Positions 6,721-14,261 are shown, numbered from the stretch's first letter. The stretch: 16,932 nucleotides of DNA from an uncultured Eubacteriales bacterium (GCA_902477055.1 CABSFY010000046.1:1-16932), one strand, 5' to 3'. Numbers and translations are program-made. Notes: generated by a model not told the origin, from the letters alone.

Positions 6721-6957
6721 ATGACATTAAAAGAATTACCGGTCGGACAAAGCGGAGTGATTACCGCCGTCGGCGGCGAGGGCGTGCTGCGCTGCCGCCT
6801 GCTGGATATGGGACTGATTCCCAACACAAAGGTTACGGTGCAAAAAATTGCGCCGATGGGCGACCCGATGGAGATTCGCCTGCGCGGCTATGAGCTGACG
6901 CTGCGGCTGGACGATGCGGCACAGATCGAGATTTTGCCGGAGGTGAAGCAGAAGTGA
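6721..6957 (+). CDS. feoA: Ferrous iron transport protein A
   Basis: The product has 78 residues with the complete SH3-like FeoA fold. The N-terminal TLKELPVGQSGVITAVGGEG, the central RLLDMGLIPNTKVTVQKIAPMGDP and the C-terminal LRLDDAAQIEI are all typical. FeoA is a small cytoplasmic partner needed for FeoB-driven Fe(II) uptake. GGAGGG lies three bases before the ATG. Its TGA overlaps the feoB start (TGATG). Confidence 0.95.
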   Translation: MTLKELPVGQSGVITAVGGEGVLRCRLLDMGLIPNTKVTVQKIAPMGDPMEIRLRGYELTLRLDDAAQIEILPEVKQK

Positions 6958-8951
6958 TGTTCGCCTTGGTGGGCAACCAGAATTGCGGAAAAACCACCCT
7001 GTTTAATCAACTGACCGGCGCAAATCAGCACGTCGGCAACTTCCCCGGCGTGACTGTGGACAGCAAGCTCGGCCTGCTGCGCGGCAAGAAGGACTGTGAG
7101 GTCGCGGATCTGCCGGGCATTTACTCTCTGCGGCCGTACACCGCCGAGGAGATCGTTACGCGAGATTTCGTTCTTGACCGCCATCCGGACGGGATTATCA
7201 ACATCGTTGACGCGACGAATATCGAGCGCAATCTTTACTTAACGCTCCAGCTTTTGGAATTACAGATCCCGATGGTGCTGGCGCTGAACATGATGGACGA
7301 GGTGCGCGGCAACGGCGGGACGATCGACATCAATCGCATGAGCGACGAGCTGGGCATTCCGGTCGTGCCGATCGTTGCGGCGAAAAACGAGGGCATCGAC
7401 GAGCTGATCGAGCAGGCGGTGCAGGAGGCGCGGGGCAAACGCCTGCCCAAACGCGTGGACTTCTGCGACGACGGCCCGGTCCACCGGTGTATCCACGCTG
7501 TGTCGCACCAGATCGAGGACCACGCCCGCAACGCCGGAATTTCCCGCCGCTTTGCCGCGACGAAGATGATCGAGGGCGACGAGGACATCATTCGCCGCCT
7601 GGACATCGACCAGAACGAACGAGAGCTGCTCGAGCACAGCATTGTGCAGATGGAGGATGAGGGCGGACTGGATCGTAATGCCGCAATCGCCTCCATGCGC
7701 TATGATTATATCGAACGCCTGTGCGAAAAAACTGTCGTAAAGTGCCATGAGAGCAAGGAGCATCTGCGCTCGGTGCGCATCGACCGGGTGCTGACGAACA
7801 AATATGCCGCGCTGCCGGTGTTCCTCGGCATCATGCTGCTGATTTTCTGGCTGACGTTCGACGTTGTCGGCGCATTTTTGCAGGATGCGCTGGCGCTCGG
7901 CATCGACAGGCTCAGCGCCGTCGTGGATGCGGGTCTGACCGCCTATGGCATCAACCCTGTCATCCACAGCCTTGTGATCGACGGCATTTTTGCCGGTGTG
8001 GGCAGCGTGGTGAGCTTCTTGCCGATCATCGTAGTTATGTTCTTTTTCTTGTCCATTCTGGAGGATACGGGATACATGGCGCGCGTCGCCTTTGTGATGG
8101 ACAAGCTCCTGCGGCGCATCGGCCTGTCCGGCCGGAGCTTTGTGCCGATGATTATCGGCTTCGGCTGCACCGTCCCGGCTGTGATGGCGACGCGAACGCT
8201 GCCCTCGGCCCGCGACCGGCGGCTGACGATTTTACTGACGCCGTTTATGTCCTGCTCGGCAAAGATACCGATCTATGCGGTCTTTTCTGCGGCGTTCTTT
8301 CCGCAGTATGCGGCCCTGACGATGGGCATTTTGTACTTCGGCGGGATGCTGCTGGGTGTATTGGTATCGCTGCTGCTGAACAAGACGGTGTTCCGCGGCA
8401 ACCCCGTGCCGTTTGTCATGGAGCTGCCGAACTACCGGATGCCGTCGGTAAAAAGCGTGGCAATGCTGCTCTGGGACAAGGCGAAGGACTTTTTGCAGCG
8501 GGCGTTTACGGTCATTTTCGTTGCGACGCTGGTAATTTGGTTCCTGGAATCCTTTGATGCGCGGCTGAATTTCGTGACCGACAGCGCCGACAGCCTGCTG
8601 GCGATGATCGGCAAATTCCTCGCGCCGGTATTCCGTCCGCTCGGCTTCACCGATTGGCGCATTTCCACCGCGCTGATCACCGGCTTTACGGCGAAGGAGG
8701 CCGTGGTCAGTACGCTTGGCATTCTGATCCATACCGAGGATCTGGCGCTCGGTCTGCCGGCGCTGTTTACGACTGCTTCGGCAATCAGCTTCCTGACCTT
8801 TACGCTGCTCTATACCCCCTGCGTCGCTGCAACGGCTGCAATCGGCCGGGAGCTGGGCGGGCGCTGGCGTGGGCCCTGCGTCGCTGTGTTCCAGTGCCTG
8901 ATCGCATGGATCGCCGCCTTTGGGGTCTATCAATTGGTGTGCCTGCTGTGA
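6957..8951 (+). CDS. feoB: Ferrous iron transporter FeoB
   Basis: The product has 664 residues. It is the main Fe(II) importer of the inner membrane, coupling a cytosolic G domain to a transmembrane channel. G motifs are GNQNCGKT (6-13; Gln replaces the usual Pro, a clostridial variant), switch I VGNFPGVTV (26-34), DLPG (51-54) and NMMD (111-114). A helical S domain precedes the membrane part, which begins near residue 280. Gate elements GFGCTVPAVMATR (401-413) and MSCSAKIPIY (431-440) carry the conserved Cys residues. The ATG at 6957 overlaps the feoA stop; an in-frame GTG three bases earlier is closer to the GGAGGTG ribosome site (6939-6945) and is an equally possible start. The last bases overlap the next gene (GTGA). 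Confidence 0.95.
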   Translation: MFALVGNQNCGKTTLFNQLTGANQHVGNFPGVTVDSKLGLLRGKKDCEVADLPGIYSLRPYTAEEIVTRDFVLDRHPDGIINIVDATNIERNLYLTLQLLELQIPMVLALNMMDEVRGNGGTIDINRMSDELGIPVVPIVAAKNEGIDELIEQAVQEARGKRLPKRVDFCDDGPVHRCIHAVSHQIEDHARNAGISRRFAATKMIEGDEDIIRRLDIDQNERELLEHSIVQMEDEGGLDRNAAIASMRYDYIERLCEKTVVKCHESKEHLRSVRIDRVLTNKYAALPVFLGIMLLIFWLTFDVVGAFLQDALALGIDRLSAVVDAGLTAYGINPVIHSLVIDGIFAGVGSVVSFLPIIVVMFFFLSILEDTGYMARVAFVMDKLLRRIGLSGRSFVPMIIGFGCTVPAVMATRTLPSARDRRLTILLTPFMSCSAKIPIYAVFSAAFFPQYAALTMGILYFGGMLLGVLVSLLLNKTVFRGNPVPFVMELPNYRMPSVKSVAMLLWDKAKDFLQRAFTVIFVATLVIWFLESFDARLNFVTDSADSLLAMIGKFLAPVFRPLGFTDWRISTALITGFTAKEAVVSTLGILIHTEDLALGLPALFTTASAISFLTFTLLYTPCVAATAAIGRELGGRWRGPCVAVFQCLIAWIAAFGVYQLVCLL

Positions 8952-9097
8952 GTTGGCCGGAGATTTTGATCGTGGCGCTTGTGGCGCTGTGGCTTGTGGG
9001 TGCGGTCGTTTTCCTGCGGCGGCACAAAAGCAGGGGCTGTAGCGGCTGCTGCGCGGACTGTGCGGAAAAGTGCAAAAAAATGTCAGACAGTCGTTGA
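8948..9097 (+). CDS. FeoB-associated Cys-rich membrane protein
   Basis: The product has 49 residues from a GTG start overlapping the feoB stop (GTGA). One transmembrane helix (about 5-23) is followed by RRHKSRG and a CxxCCxxCxxxC cluster (Cys31, 34, 35, 38, 42). This is the pattern of the FeoB-associated Cys-rich family of Firmicutes, thought to assist iron passage or sensing in place of proteobacterial FeoC; its biochemical role is not settled. Coupling by overlap and position directly after feoB support it. The 3' end lies inside the terminator hairpin. It is easily lost because a longer, meaningless reading frame ends at the same stop. Confidence 0.88.
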   Translation: MSWPEILIVALVALWLVGAVVFLRRHKSRGCSGCCADCAEKCKKMSDSR

Positions 9098-9112
9098 CTG
9101 CCTGACATTTTT
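9076..9112. terminator. Bidirectional terminator between feo operon and proS
   Basis: A 17-position stem with one A-C mismatch (9076-9092 with 9096-9112, loop GTT) is flanked by A-rich on the left and T-rich on the right. It can therefore end both the plus-strand feo transcript and the minus-strand proS transcript. The left arm is part of the coding sequence for the last residues of the Cys-rich peptide. Confidence 0.85.
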
Positions 9113-9124
9113 ATATACCGGATA

Positions 9125-10561
9125 TCAGTACGCGACACCCCAGTAGATCATTTTCTTTGCGGGGCGGCCGCAGATGGGACACACGTCGTCGAGATGCTCC
9201 TGCGCGAAGGGCATACAGCGGCTGGTCATACCGGCGACTTCCTTCATCTTCAGCTCGCAGGCCTCGTCCTCGCACCACATGGTCTTGATGAAGCCGCCCT
9301 TTTCCTCTTGCAGCTTTTTGGCCTCTTCCAGCGAGTGAGCCGCATAGGTATGCTCGTCGAGGTTCTTCTTGGCGCGCTCGTACAGGCCGTCGTGGACCTT
9401 TTGCAGCAGCTCAGCGGCCACGGCTTCGGCATCCGTCAGGGAAACGAACGTCTTTTCGCGGTTGTCGCGGCGCACCATGCAGCACTGGCCCTGCTCGATG
9501 TCCTTCGGGCCAAGCTCGACGCGCAGGGGAACGCCCTTCATCTCATACTGGGCGCACTTCCAGCCGAGGCTGTTGTCGGAGGTATCGAGCTTTGCGCGGA
9601 AGCCCGCAGCGGTCAGCCGGTCGCAAAGGGCCGTTGCCGCCTCGACCACGCCTTCCTTATGCTGCGCAACGGGAACGACGATGATCTGGATGGGGGCGAT
9701 CTTCGGGGGCAGGACCAGACCGTTGTTGTCGCCGTGGGTCATGATGATGCCGCCGATCAGACGGGTGGAAACACCCCAAGAGGTCTGGAACGGGTGGACG
9801 CGCTGGTTTTCCTTGTTGGTAAAGGTGATATCAAACGCCTTGGCAAAGCCGTCGCCGAAGAAGTGGGACGTACCGGCCTGCAAAGCCTTGCGGTCGTGCA
9901 TCATACATTCGATCGTATAGGTCGCCTCGGCGCCGTTGAACTTTTCCTTCTCGGTTTTTTGGCCGCGGGTGACGGGCATGGCAAGCACGTTTTCACAGAA
10001 GTCGGCGTAGACGTTGAGCATCCGCTCGGTTTCTTCCTTGGCCTCCTCGGCGGTGGCGTGCATGGTGTGGCCCTCCTGCCAGAGGAACTCGCGGTGGCGC
10101 AGGAACGGGCGACTGGTCTTTTCCCAGCGCAGGACGCTGCACCATTGGTTGTACATCTTCGGCAGGTCGCGATGCGACTGGATGACGTTGCGGAAATGCT
10201 CACAGAACAGCGTTTCCGAGGTCGGACGGATGCAGTAGCGTTCCTCCAGCTTTTCGCTGCCGCCCATCGTGACCCACGCGCACTCCGGTGCGAAGCCCTC
10301 GACATGATCCTTTTCCTTTTGCAGCAGAGATTCGGGAATCAGCATCGGCATATAGACGTTTTCCGCGCCGGTCTTTTTGAACTCCGCGTCCATCAGCTTC
10401 TGAATATTCTCCCAAATGGCATAGCCGTAGGGACGGTAAATGAACATGCCCTTAATGGACGAATAGTCAATCAGCTCTGCCTTGGTGCACACGTCGGTAT
10501 ACCACTGGGCGAAATCGACCTCCATATCCGTGATCTGTTCAACCTTTTTTTCTTTTGCCAC
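9125..10561 (-). CDS. proS: Prolyl-tRNA synthetase, short (type 3) form
   Basis: The product has 478 residues. It charges tRNA-Pro with proline. It is the eukaryote/archaea-like form without the bacterial editing insertion: class II motif 2 appears as RWEKTSRPFLRHREFLWQEG, motif 3 as GVSTRLIGGIIMTHGD, followed by an anticodon-binding domain and the characteristic C-terminal domain with CPICGRPAKKMIYWGVAY. Four or more Cys in the last 60 residues suggest a structural zinc site. The GTG at 10559-10561 is preferred (product MAKEKKVEQIT, the usual N-terminus) because AGGGTGG is well spaced before it. The GTG nine bases upstream would leave no room for a ribosome site. Monocistronic. Confidence 0.95.
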   Translation of the reverse strand: MAKEKKVEQITDMEVDFAQWYTDVCTKAELIDYSSIKGMFIYRPYGYAIWENIQKLMDAEFKKTGAENVYMPMLIPESLLQKEKDHVEGFAPECAWVTMGGSEKLEERYCIRPTSETLFCEHFRNVIQSHRDLPKMYNQWCSVLRWEKTSRPFLRHREFLWQEGHTMHATAEEAKEETERMLNVYADFCENVLAMPVTRGQKTEKEKFNGAEATYTIECMMHDRKALQAGTSHFFGDGFAKAFDITFTNKENQRVHPFQTSWGVSTRLIGGIIMTHGDNNGLVLPPKIAPIQIIVVPVAQHKEGVVEAATALCDRLTAAGFRAKLDTSDNSLGWKCAQYEMKGVPLRVELGPKDIEQGQCCMVRRDNREKTFVSLTDAEAVAAELLQKVHDGLYERAKKNLDEHTYAAHSLEEAKKLQEEKGGFIKTMWCEDEACELKMKEVAGMTSRCMPFAQEHLDDVCPICGRPAKKMIYWGVAY

Positions 10562-10608
10562 GTTTTCCACCCTTTCTGTTTGCGGGGCACTTGTCCCGAA
10601 TGATACTC

Positions 10609-10636
10609 ATTATAAGCATTTTATCACGTCTGTCAA
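10609..10636 (-). promoter_or_regulatory. Promoter of proS
   Basis: On the minus strand perfect TTGACA (complement at 10631-10636), a 16-base spacer and perfect TATAAT (complement at 10609-10614). The leader to the start codon is about 40 bases, too short for a T-box. Confidence 0.85.
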
Positions 10637-10682
10637 GCCCTCGCCATAGGATGGGGAAGAGAATCGTCAAGGGGGGATTTTT

Positions 10683-10835
10683 TTGATCTCTGTTCATATT
10701 TTACTCGATCCGATCGTCGCCGCGTTCTATCGCCGCGTGGCGGAAAACGCGGGTCTGCCGCTGGAAACCGTGCTGGCCGACGCGCTGTTCAAGCTCGCGG
10801 GGGAGCTTTCCCTTGAAGCGGCGGCGAAAAATTGA
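10683..10835 (+). CDS. 50-residue protein, TTG start, possible strand-helix-helix fold
   Basis: A GGGGGGA ribosome site (10671-10677) sits five bases before a TTG at 10683, opening a 50-codon frame to TGA 10833-10835. Codon use from about codon 10 has the high third-position GC of the neighbours, so it looks truly coding. The product MISVHILLDP... has a short hydrophobic strand (2-8), Pro10, an amphipathic helix (about 11-24), a turn at GLP, and a second helix (about 28-41). This resembles the strand-helix-helix layout of ribbon-helix-helix DNA-binding proteins, but no family is recognised. An 11-codon upstream frame (ATG 10651, MGKRIVKGGFF) ends at TGA 10684-10686, overlapping the TTG. The gene is divergent from proS and upstream of the serine dehydratase. 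Confidence 0.6.
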   Translation: MISVHILLDPIVAAFYRRVAENAGLPLETVLADALFKLAGELSLEAAAKN

Positions 10836-10843
10836 TTTCGGCA

Positions 10844-10872
10844 TTGTATTTCTTGCGTACGCATGATATAAT
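10844..10872 (+). promoter_or_regulatory. Promoter of the serine ammonia-lyase gene
   Basis: TTGTAT (10844-10849), a 17-base spacer and TATAAT (10867-10872) with a TG extension. It begins nine bases after the stop of the 50-residue protein, so the two genes can be expressed separately. Confidence 0.7.
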
Positions 10873-10911
10873 GTCCCTGTATGACTACTGAAAAACAGAG
10901 AGGCGATACGA

Positions 10912-12129
10912 ATGAAATCGATTCGCGATGTATATAAGATCGGCAAAGGTCCGTCCAGCTCCCATACGATGGGGCCGGAACGCGCCGCGAAAATTTTTCT
11001 GGAGCGCTATCCCGATGCGACATCTTACTGTGTGCGGCTGTATGCGTCGTTGAGTAAGACCGGCCGCGGCCACGGTACCGACCGTGTGCTGTATGAGGTC
11101 CTGGGCAAGAGCAAGACAGAGGTCCAGTTCTGCGACTATTCCAAGGAGCCGCTGCCGCACCCGAACACGCTCGACTTTTTCGCCCTCGACGAGGACGGCA
11201 ACGGCATCGGCAAGATGCGCGTCCTGTCCATCGGCGGCGGCGATATTGTCATCGAGGGCGAGGAGGAGCAGGAGGCGGATGACGTGTACCCGGAAAACTC
11301 CTTCGCCGAAATCCATCAGTTTTGCTCCTGGCGCTACATTACGCTCAGCGAATATGTGGAGCTGAACGAGGGCGTTGAAATTTGGGACTTCCTCGCCGAG
11401 GTCTGGCGGGCGATGAAACGCTCGGTCACGATTGGACTGCACGCCGAGGGCATCCTCCCCGGCGGACTGAATGTGCAGCGCAAGGCAAAGCTCTTGTTTG
11501 ACCATGAAAAGACCAATGAGCTGCCGCAGGTGCGCGAGCTGCGCCTGATCTGCTCGTATGCCTACGCTGTCGCGGAGGAAAACGCCGATAACGGCACGAT
11601 CGTGACCGCGCCCACCTGCGGCTCGTGCGGCGTGCTGCCGTCGGTGCTGCTGTATATGCAGGAGCGGCACGGACTGCCCGACGAGAAAATATTGCAGGCC
11701 CTGGCCGTCGCCGGCCTGATCGGCGCACTGGTCAAACGCAACGGCTCCATCTCCGGCGCGGAGTGCGGCTGCCAGGCGGAGATCGGTACGGCGACCTCAA
11801 TGGCCGCTGCGGCGCTGTGTACGCTGAAGGATATGACCATCGCCGAAACGGAATACGCCGCCGAGATCGCCATGGAGCATCAGCTCGGTCTGACCTGCGA
11901 CCCGATCTGCGGTCTGGTGCAGATCCCGTGCATCGAGCGTAACGCCGTTGCGGCCAAGCGGGCGATGGACGCGTTTAACCTGTCCAGCCTGCTGTGCGGC
12001 ACAAGAAATATCAGCTTCGACATGGTTGTTCGTACGATGAAGGAAACCGGCCATCACCTCAGTGCCAGCTACCGCGAAACCAGCGAGGGCGGCCTCGCCA
12101 AGCTCTATAACCGCCGCCGCGCGGAGTGA
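10912..12129 (+). CDS. sdaA: L-serine ammonia-lyase, single chain, iron-sulfur dependent
   Basis: The product has 405 residues. It converts L-serine to pyruvate and ammonia in the cytoplasm. The N-terminal beta domain carries the substrate-loop GPSSSHTMGP (13-22). The alpha domain (from about 160) has APTCGSCGVLPS (233-244), SGAECGCQAEIG (281-292) and CDPICGLVQIPCIERN (329-344). By analogy with characterised single-chain enzymes, Cys287, Cys329 and Cys340 are likely [4Fe-4S] ligands. Two extra Cys (285, 333) are present, and there is no Cys in the C-terminal tail (...NRRRAE), unlike enzymes where a tail Cys occupies the active site. The start follows AGAGAGG eight bases upstream. It has its own promoter and a hairpin after the stop. 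A catabolic role yielding pyruvate is expected. Confidence 0.93.
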   Translation: MKSIRDVYKIGKGPSSSHTMGPERAAKIFLERYPDATSYCVRLYASLSKTGRGHGTDRVLYEVLGKSKTEVQFCDYSKEPLPHPNTLDFFALDEDGNGIGKMRVLSIGGGDIVIEGEEEQEADDVYPENSFAEIHQFCSWRYITLSEYVELNEGVEIWDFLAEVWRAMKRSVTIGLHAEGILPGGLNVQRKAKLLFDHEKTNELPQVRELRLICSYAYAVAEENADNGTIVTAPTCGSCGVLPSVLLYMQERHGLPDEKILQALAVAGLIGALVKRNGSISGAECGCQAEIGTATSMAAAALCTLKDMTIAETEYAAEIAMEHQLGLTCDPICGLVQIPCIERNAVAAKRAMDAFNLSSLLCGTRNISFDMVVRTMKETGHHLSASYRETSEGGLAKLYNRRRAE

Positions 12130-12149
12130 ACATCGAAGCATAAAGCATC

Positions 12150-12195
12150 ATGAGCTTTTCCCGTTTCTGTATCAAACGGGAGAGGCTCATTCTTT
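12150..12195 (+). terminator. Terminator after the serine ammonia-lyase gene
   Basis: A 17-bp stem with two G-U pairs (12150-12166 with 12174-12190, loop CTGTATC) is followed by TCTTTA. The stem is strong but the T run is short, so readthrough into the membrane-protein gene, whose ribosome site starts a few bases on, is likely. Confidence 0.6.
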
Positions 12196-12209
12196 ACGGG
12201 AGGGAACGT

Positions 12210-12920
12210 ATGAAAAAGAGAGGGTTTCGCACGGAGCTTGCCTATGTGTTCGGCATCGTGTTTGTTGCGCTGGGCGTTGTGCTGATGGAGAAGGCGGATT
12301 TCGGCGTGTCGATGATTGTGGCCCCGGCGTATCTGGTGTACCGTTGGCTGTCGCCGACGTGGCCGTTTTTCACCTTCGGTATGGCGGAGTATTGCCTACA
12401 GGCGGTGCTGCTGGCAGCGATGCTGCTGGTGCTGCGGCGGTTTCGGGTGTCGTATCTGTTTTCCTTCGTCACGGCGGTGGTCTACGGCTTCGTGCTGGAC
12501 GGCTTGATGCTGCTGGGCGGGCTGCTTCCGGCGAATGCCGTCTGGCTGCGGGCGATTTATTACGTGCTGGGTCTGCTGTTTTCGGCGGCGGGCGTTTCGG
12601 CGATGTTCCATACGTATATTTCACCGGAGGTCTATGAGCTGTTCGTGAAGGAGGTTTCCGCGCGGTTCCATCGAAACATCAACCGCTTTAAGACCGTCTA
12701 CGACTGCGTGAGCTGCCTGACGGGCGTCACGCTGAGCTTTCTGGCCTTCGGCTTTGGGCAGTTTGTGGGCGTGAACTGGGGGACGGTCGTCTGCGCTCTG
12801 GTCAACGGCTGGGTGATCGGGCGTTTTTCGGCCTTCTACGAGAAGCACTGGACGTTTTACGACCAATTTCCACTGCGAAAATACTTTGAACCGTCAAAAA
12901 AGTTTTCCGCAACGCCTTGA
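12210..12920 (+). CDS. YczE/YitT-like multipass membrane protein (DUF6198-type)
   Basis: The product has 236 residues with about six hydrophobic helices. The start, FRTELAYVFGIVFVALGVVLMEKADFGVSMIVAPAYL, matches the N-terminal signature of the YczE/YyaS/YitT-like group (small-residue helix, then a DFGVSM-type turn). The C-terminal FGQFVGVNWGTVVCALVNGWVIGRF repeats the family pattern. It resides in the cytoplasmic membrane; the function is unknown, and transport is suspected for the wider group. ATG 12210 is chosen because GGGAGGG (12198-12204) precedes it by five bases; a longer frame from 12150 would put the terminator hairpin inside the gene. Its stop overlaps the -35 box of the ychF promoter. 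Confidence 0.7.
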   Translation: MKKRGFRTELAYVFGIVFVALGVVLMEKADFGVSMIVAPAYLVYRWLSPTWPFFTFGMAEYCLQAVLLAAMLLVLRRFRVSYLFSFVTAVVYGFVLDGLMLLGGLLPANAVWLRAIYYVLGLLFSAAGVSAMFHTYISPEVYELFVKEVSARFHRNINRFKTVYDCVSCLTGVTLSFLAFGFGQFVGVNWGTVVCALVNGWVIGRFSAFYEKHWTFYDQFPLRKYFEPSKKFSATP

Positions 12921-12945
12921 GAAATGCAGCGCCGTGTGATATGAT
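12917..12945 (+). promoter_or_regulatory. Promoter of the YchF-like gene
   Basis: TTGAGA (12917-12922), a 17-base spacer and TATGAT (12940-12945) with a TG extension. The -35 box overlaps the stop codon of the preceding membrane protein. Confidence 0.65.
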
Positions 12946-12985
12946 GAAAAGCACGGAAAGAACGCACAAAGGAGAATAAATATCC

Positions 12986-14059
12986 ATGAAATTAGGTATT
13001 GTCGGTCTGCCGAATGTGGGCAAGACTACGCTTTTTAACGCGCTGACCGGCTCCAAGGCCGAAACCAGCAGCTACGGCAGCACGTCCGCCAAGCCGAACA
13101 TCGGGCAGGCCAAGGTCCCGGACGAGCGGCTGGACTGGCTGTATGATTTTTATCAGCCGAAGAAATATTCTCCGGCCTCGATCGATTTTGTTGATGTTGC
13201 GGGCGTGAGCAAGGGTGGTAAATCCAGCGCGATCTTGCAAAACATCCGCCTGACCGACGCGCTGGTACACGTCGTGCGCTGCTTTGATAACGATCTGCTG
13301 TTCACCTCGCCCGCCGATGCGCGGGGCGATGCCGAGTCGCTCGATCTGGAGCTGATCCTGTCGGATATGGAGGTCGTCGAGCGCCGTTTGGACAAGGCAA
13401 ACAAGAACCTCAAGGGCGGCGACAAGAAATATAAACGCGAGGCCGAGATGTGTCAGGCGCTGCTGGCCCATCTGTCCGAGGGTAAGCCCGCCCGCTCGTT
13501 TGAATTCACCGACGAGGACAAGGACATTTTACAGGACGGCGGCCTTTTGACCGTCAAGCCCATTATCTACGCCGCCAACCTCGACGAGGACGGCATGGCC
13601 GACTACCGCAATAACGCGCAGTTCCTCGCCCTCAGCGAGCTTGCCGCCGAGCAGGGCGCGGCCGTTCTGCCTGTCGCGGCGAAGTTTGAGGAGGATATCC
13701 TCGATATGGACGACGAGGAAGCCGCCATGTTTATGGAGGACCTCGGCCTGACCGAGCGCGGCCTTGACCGTCTGATCAAAACCTCCTATGACCTGCTGGG
13801 CTATATCTCCTTCCTGACCGCCGGACCCGACGACGTTCATGCCTGGACAATCGTCCGCGGCAGCAAGGCCCCGAAGGCCGCGGGAAAAATCCACACCGAT
13901 ATCGAGCGCGGCTTTATCCGCGCCGAGGTCATCGCCTTCGACGACCTCAAGGCCTGCGGCTCCATGAGCGCGGCGAAGGCCAAGGGGCTGGTTCGCAGCG
14001 AGGGCAAGGAGTACGTCATGAAGGACGGAGATATCGTCAACTTCCTGTTTAACGTATAA
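12986..14059 (+). CDS. ychF: YchF/Obg-family P-loop ATPase with TGS domain (divergent type)
   Basis: The product has 357 residues. The P-loop GLPNVGKT (7-14), DVAG (70-73), a helical insertion (about 125-195), NLDE at about 198-201 in place of the GTPase NKxD, and a C-terminal TGS domain (from about 277, ISFLTAGPDDVHAWTIVRG, HTDIERGFIRAEVIAFDDL) place it in the YchF family. Those proteins prefer ATP and associate with ribosomes. It is divergent: instead of NYPFCTIEPNVG after G1 it has SYGSTSAKPNIG, and the loop after DVAG is shorter. This resembles the second, DUF933-annotated YchF-like group more than classical YchF. The start has AAAGGAG about ten bases upstream. Monocistronic, between its own promoter and a hairpin. 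Confidence 0.85.
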   Translation: MKLGIVGLPNVGKTTLFNALTGSKAETSSYGSTSAKPNIGQAKVPDERLDWLYDFYQPKKYSPASIDFVDVAGVSKGGKSSAILQNIRLTDALVHVVRCFDNDLLFTSPADARGDAESLDLELILSDMEVVERRLDKANKNLKGGDKKYKREAEMCQALLAHLSEGKPARSFEFTDEDKDILQDGGLLTVKPIIYAANLDEDGMADYRNNAQFLALSELAAEQGAAVLPVAAKFEEDILDMDDEEAAMFMEDLGLTERGLDRLIKTSYDLLGYISFLTAGPDDVHAWTIVRGSKAPKAAGKIHTDIERGFIRAEVIAFDDLKACGSMSAAKAKGLVRSEGKEYVMKDGDIVNFLFNV

Positions 14060-14073
14060 GTCATTTTAAATAG

Positions 14074-14104
14074 CGGCGTACCGGAGCTGACCGGTACGCC
14101 GTTT
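14074..14104 (+). terminator. Hairpin terminator after the YchF-like gene
   Basis: A perfect 11-bp stem CGGCGTACCGG/CCGGTACGCCG (14074-14084 with 14091-14101, loop AGCTGA) is followed by only TTTG. The stem is strong and the T run weak. Confidence 0.65.
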
Positions 14105-14124
14105 GTGCAAAAACGCCCCCTTTT

Positions 14125-14160
14125 GTCATTGCGAGGAGCGAAGCGACGTGGCAATCTCGT
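14125..14160. repeat. REP-like dispersed palindromic repeat
   Basis: The segment beginning GTCATTGCGAGGAGCGAAGC and ending GACGTGGCAATCTCGT has ATTGC near one end and GCAAT near the other, with a GCGAAGC-type centre. I recognise it as a short palindromic sequence dispersed in intergenic regions of many unrelated bacterial genomes. Only one copy is present here. Confidence 0.6.
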
Positions 14161-14178
14161 GCAGGCAGCTTTGATTTA

Positions 14179-14213
14179 GTGAATAGTGAATAGTGAATAA
14201 TGAATAATGAATA
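14179..14213. repeat. Heptad tandem repeat, copy 1
   Basis: Five consecutive 7-base units: GTGAATA three times, then ATGAATA twice, followed by ATGTAAA. A related heptad array occurs at 16687-16719 on the far side of the eut genes, in the same orientation. Confidence 0.85.
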
Positions 14214-14216
14214 ATG

Positions 14217-14257
14217 TAAAAAAAGCAAAAACCGCCCTCGGTGTTGGGGGCGGTTTT
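14217..14257 (-). terminator. Terminator of the eut gene group
   Basis: On the minus strand a perfect 10-bp stem AAAACCGCCC/GGGCGGTTTT (14228-14237 with 14248-14257) is followed by TTTTTGCTTTTTTT-like sequence (14217-14230). It lies four bases past the eutH stop. The plus direction also carries TTTT after the stem, so it may be partly bidirectional. Confidence 0.85.
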
Positions 14258-14261
14258 GTTG

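Noticed and set aside
8654..8947. Longer frame ending at the same stop as the FeoB-associated peptide
   Set aside because: It runs inside feoB in another frame. Only the part from the GTG at 8948 has a membrane helix and Cys cluster.
9194..10603. 469-codon open frame antisense to proS
   Set aside because: It mirrors a fully conserved prolyl-tRNA synthetase, has no recognisable domain, and its length follows from GC-rich codon bias.
10562..10650. T-box or other riboswitch before proS
   Set aside because: The leader from the consensus promoter to the start codon is only about 40 bases, with no T-box or terminator structure.
12150..12209. Extended start for the YczE/YitT-like protein
   Set aside because: The extension is made of the terminator hairpin. 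The ribosome site and family N-terminus fit the ATG at 12210.
14179..14213. Possible CRISPR or replication iterons from the heptad array
   Set aside because: Units are 7 bases with no spacers, and no cas, rep or replication genes are nearby.
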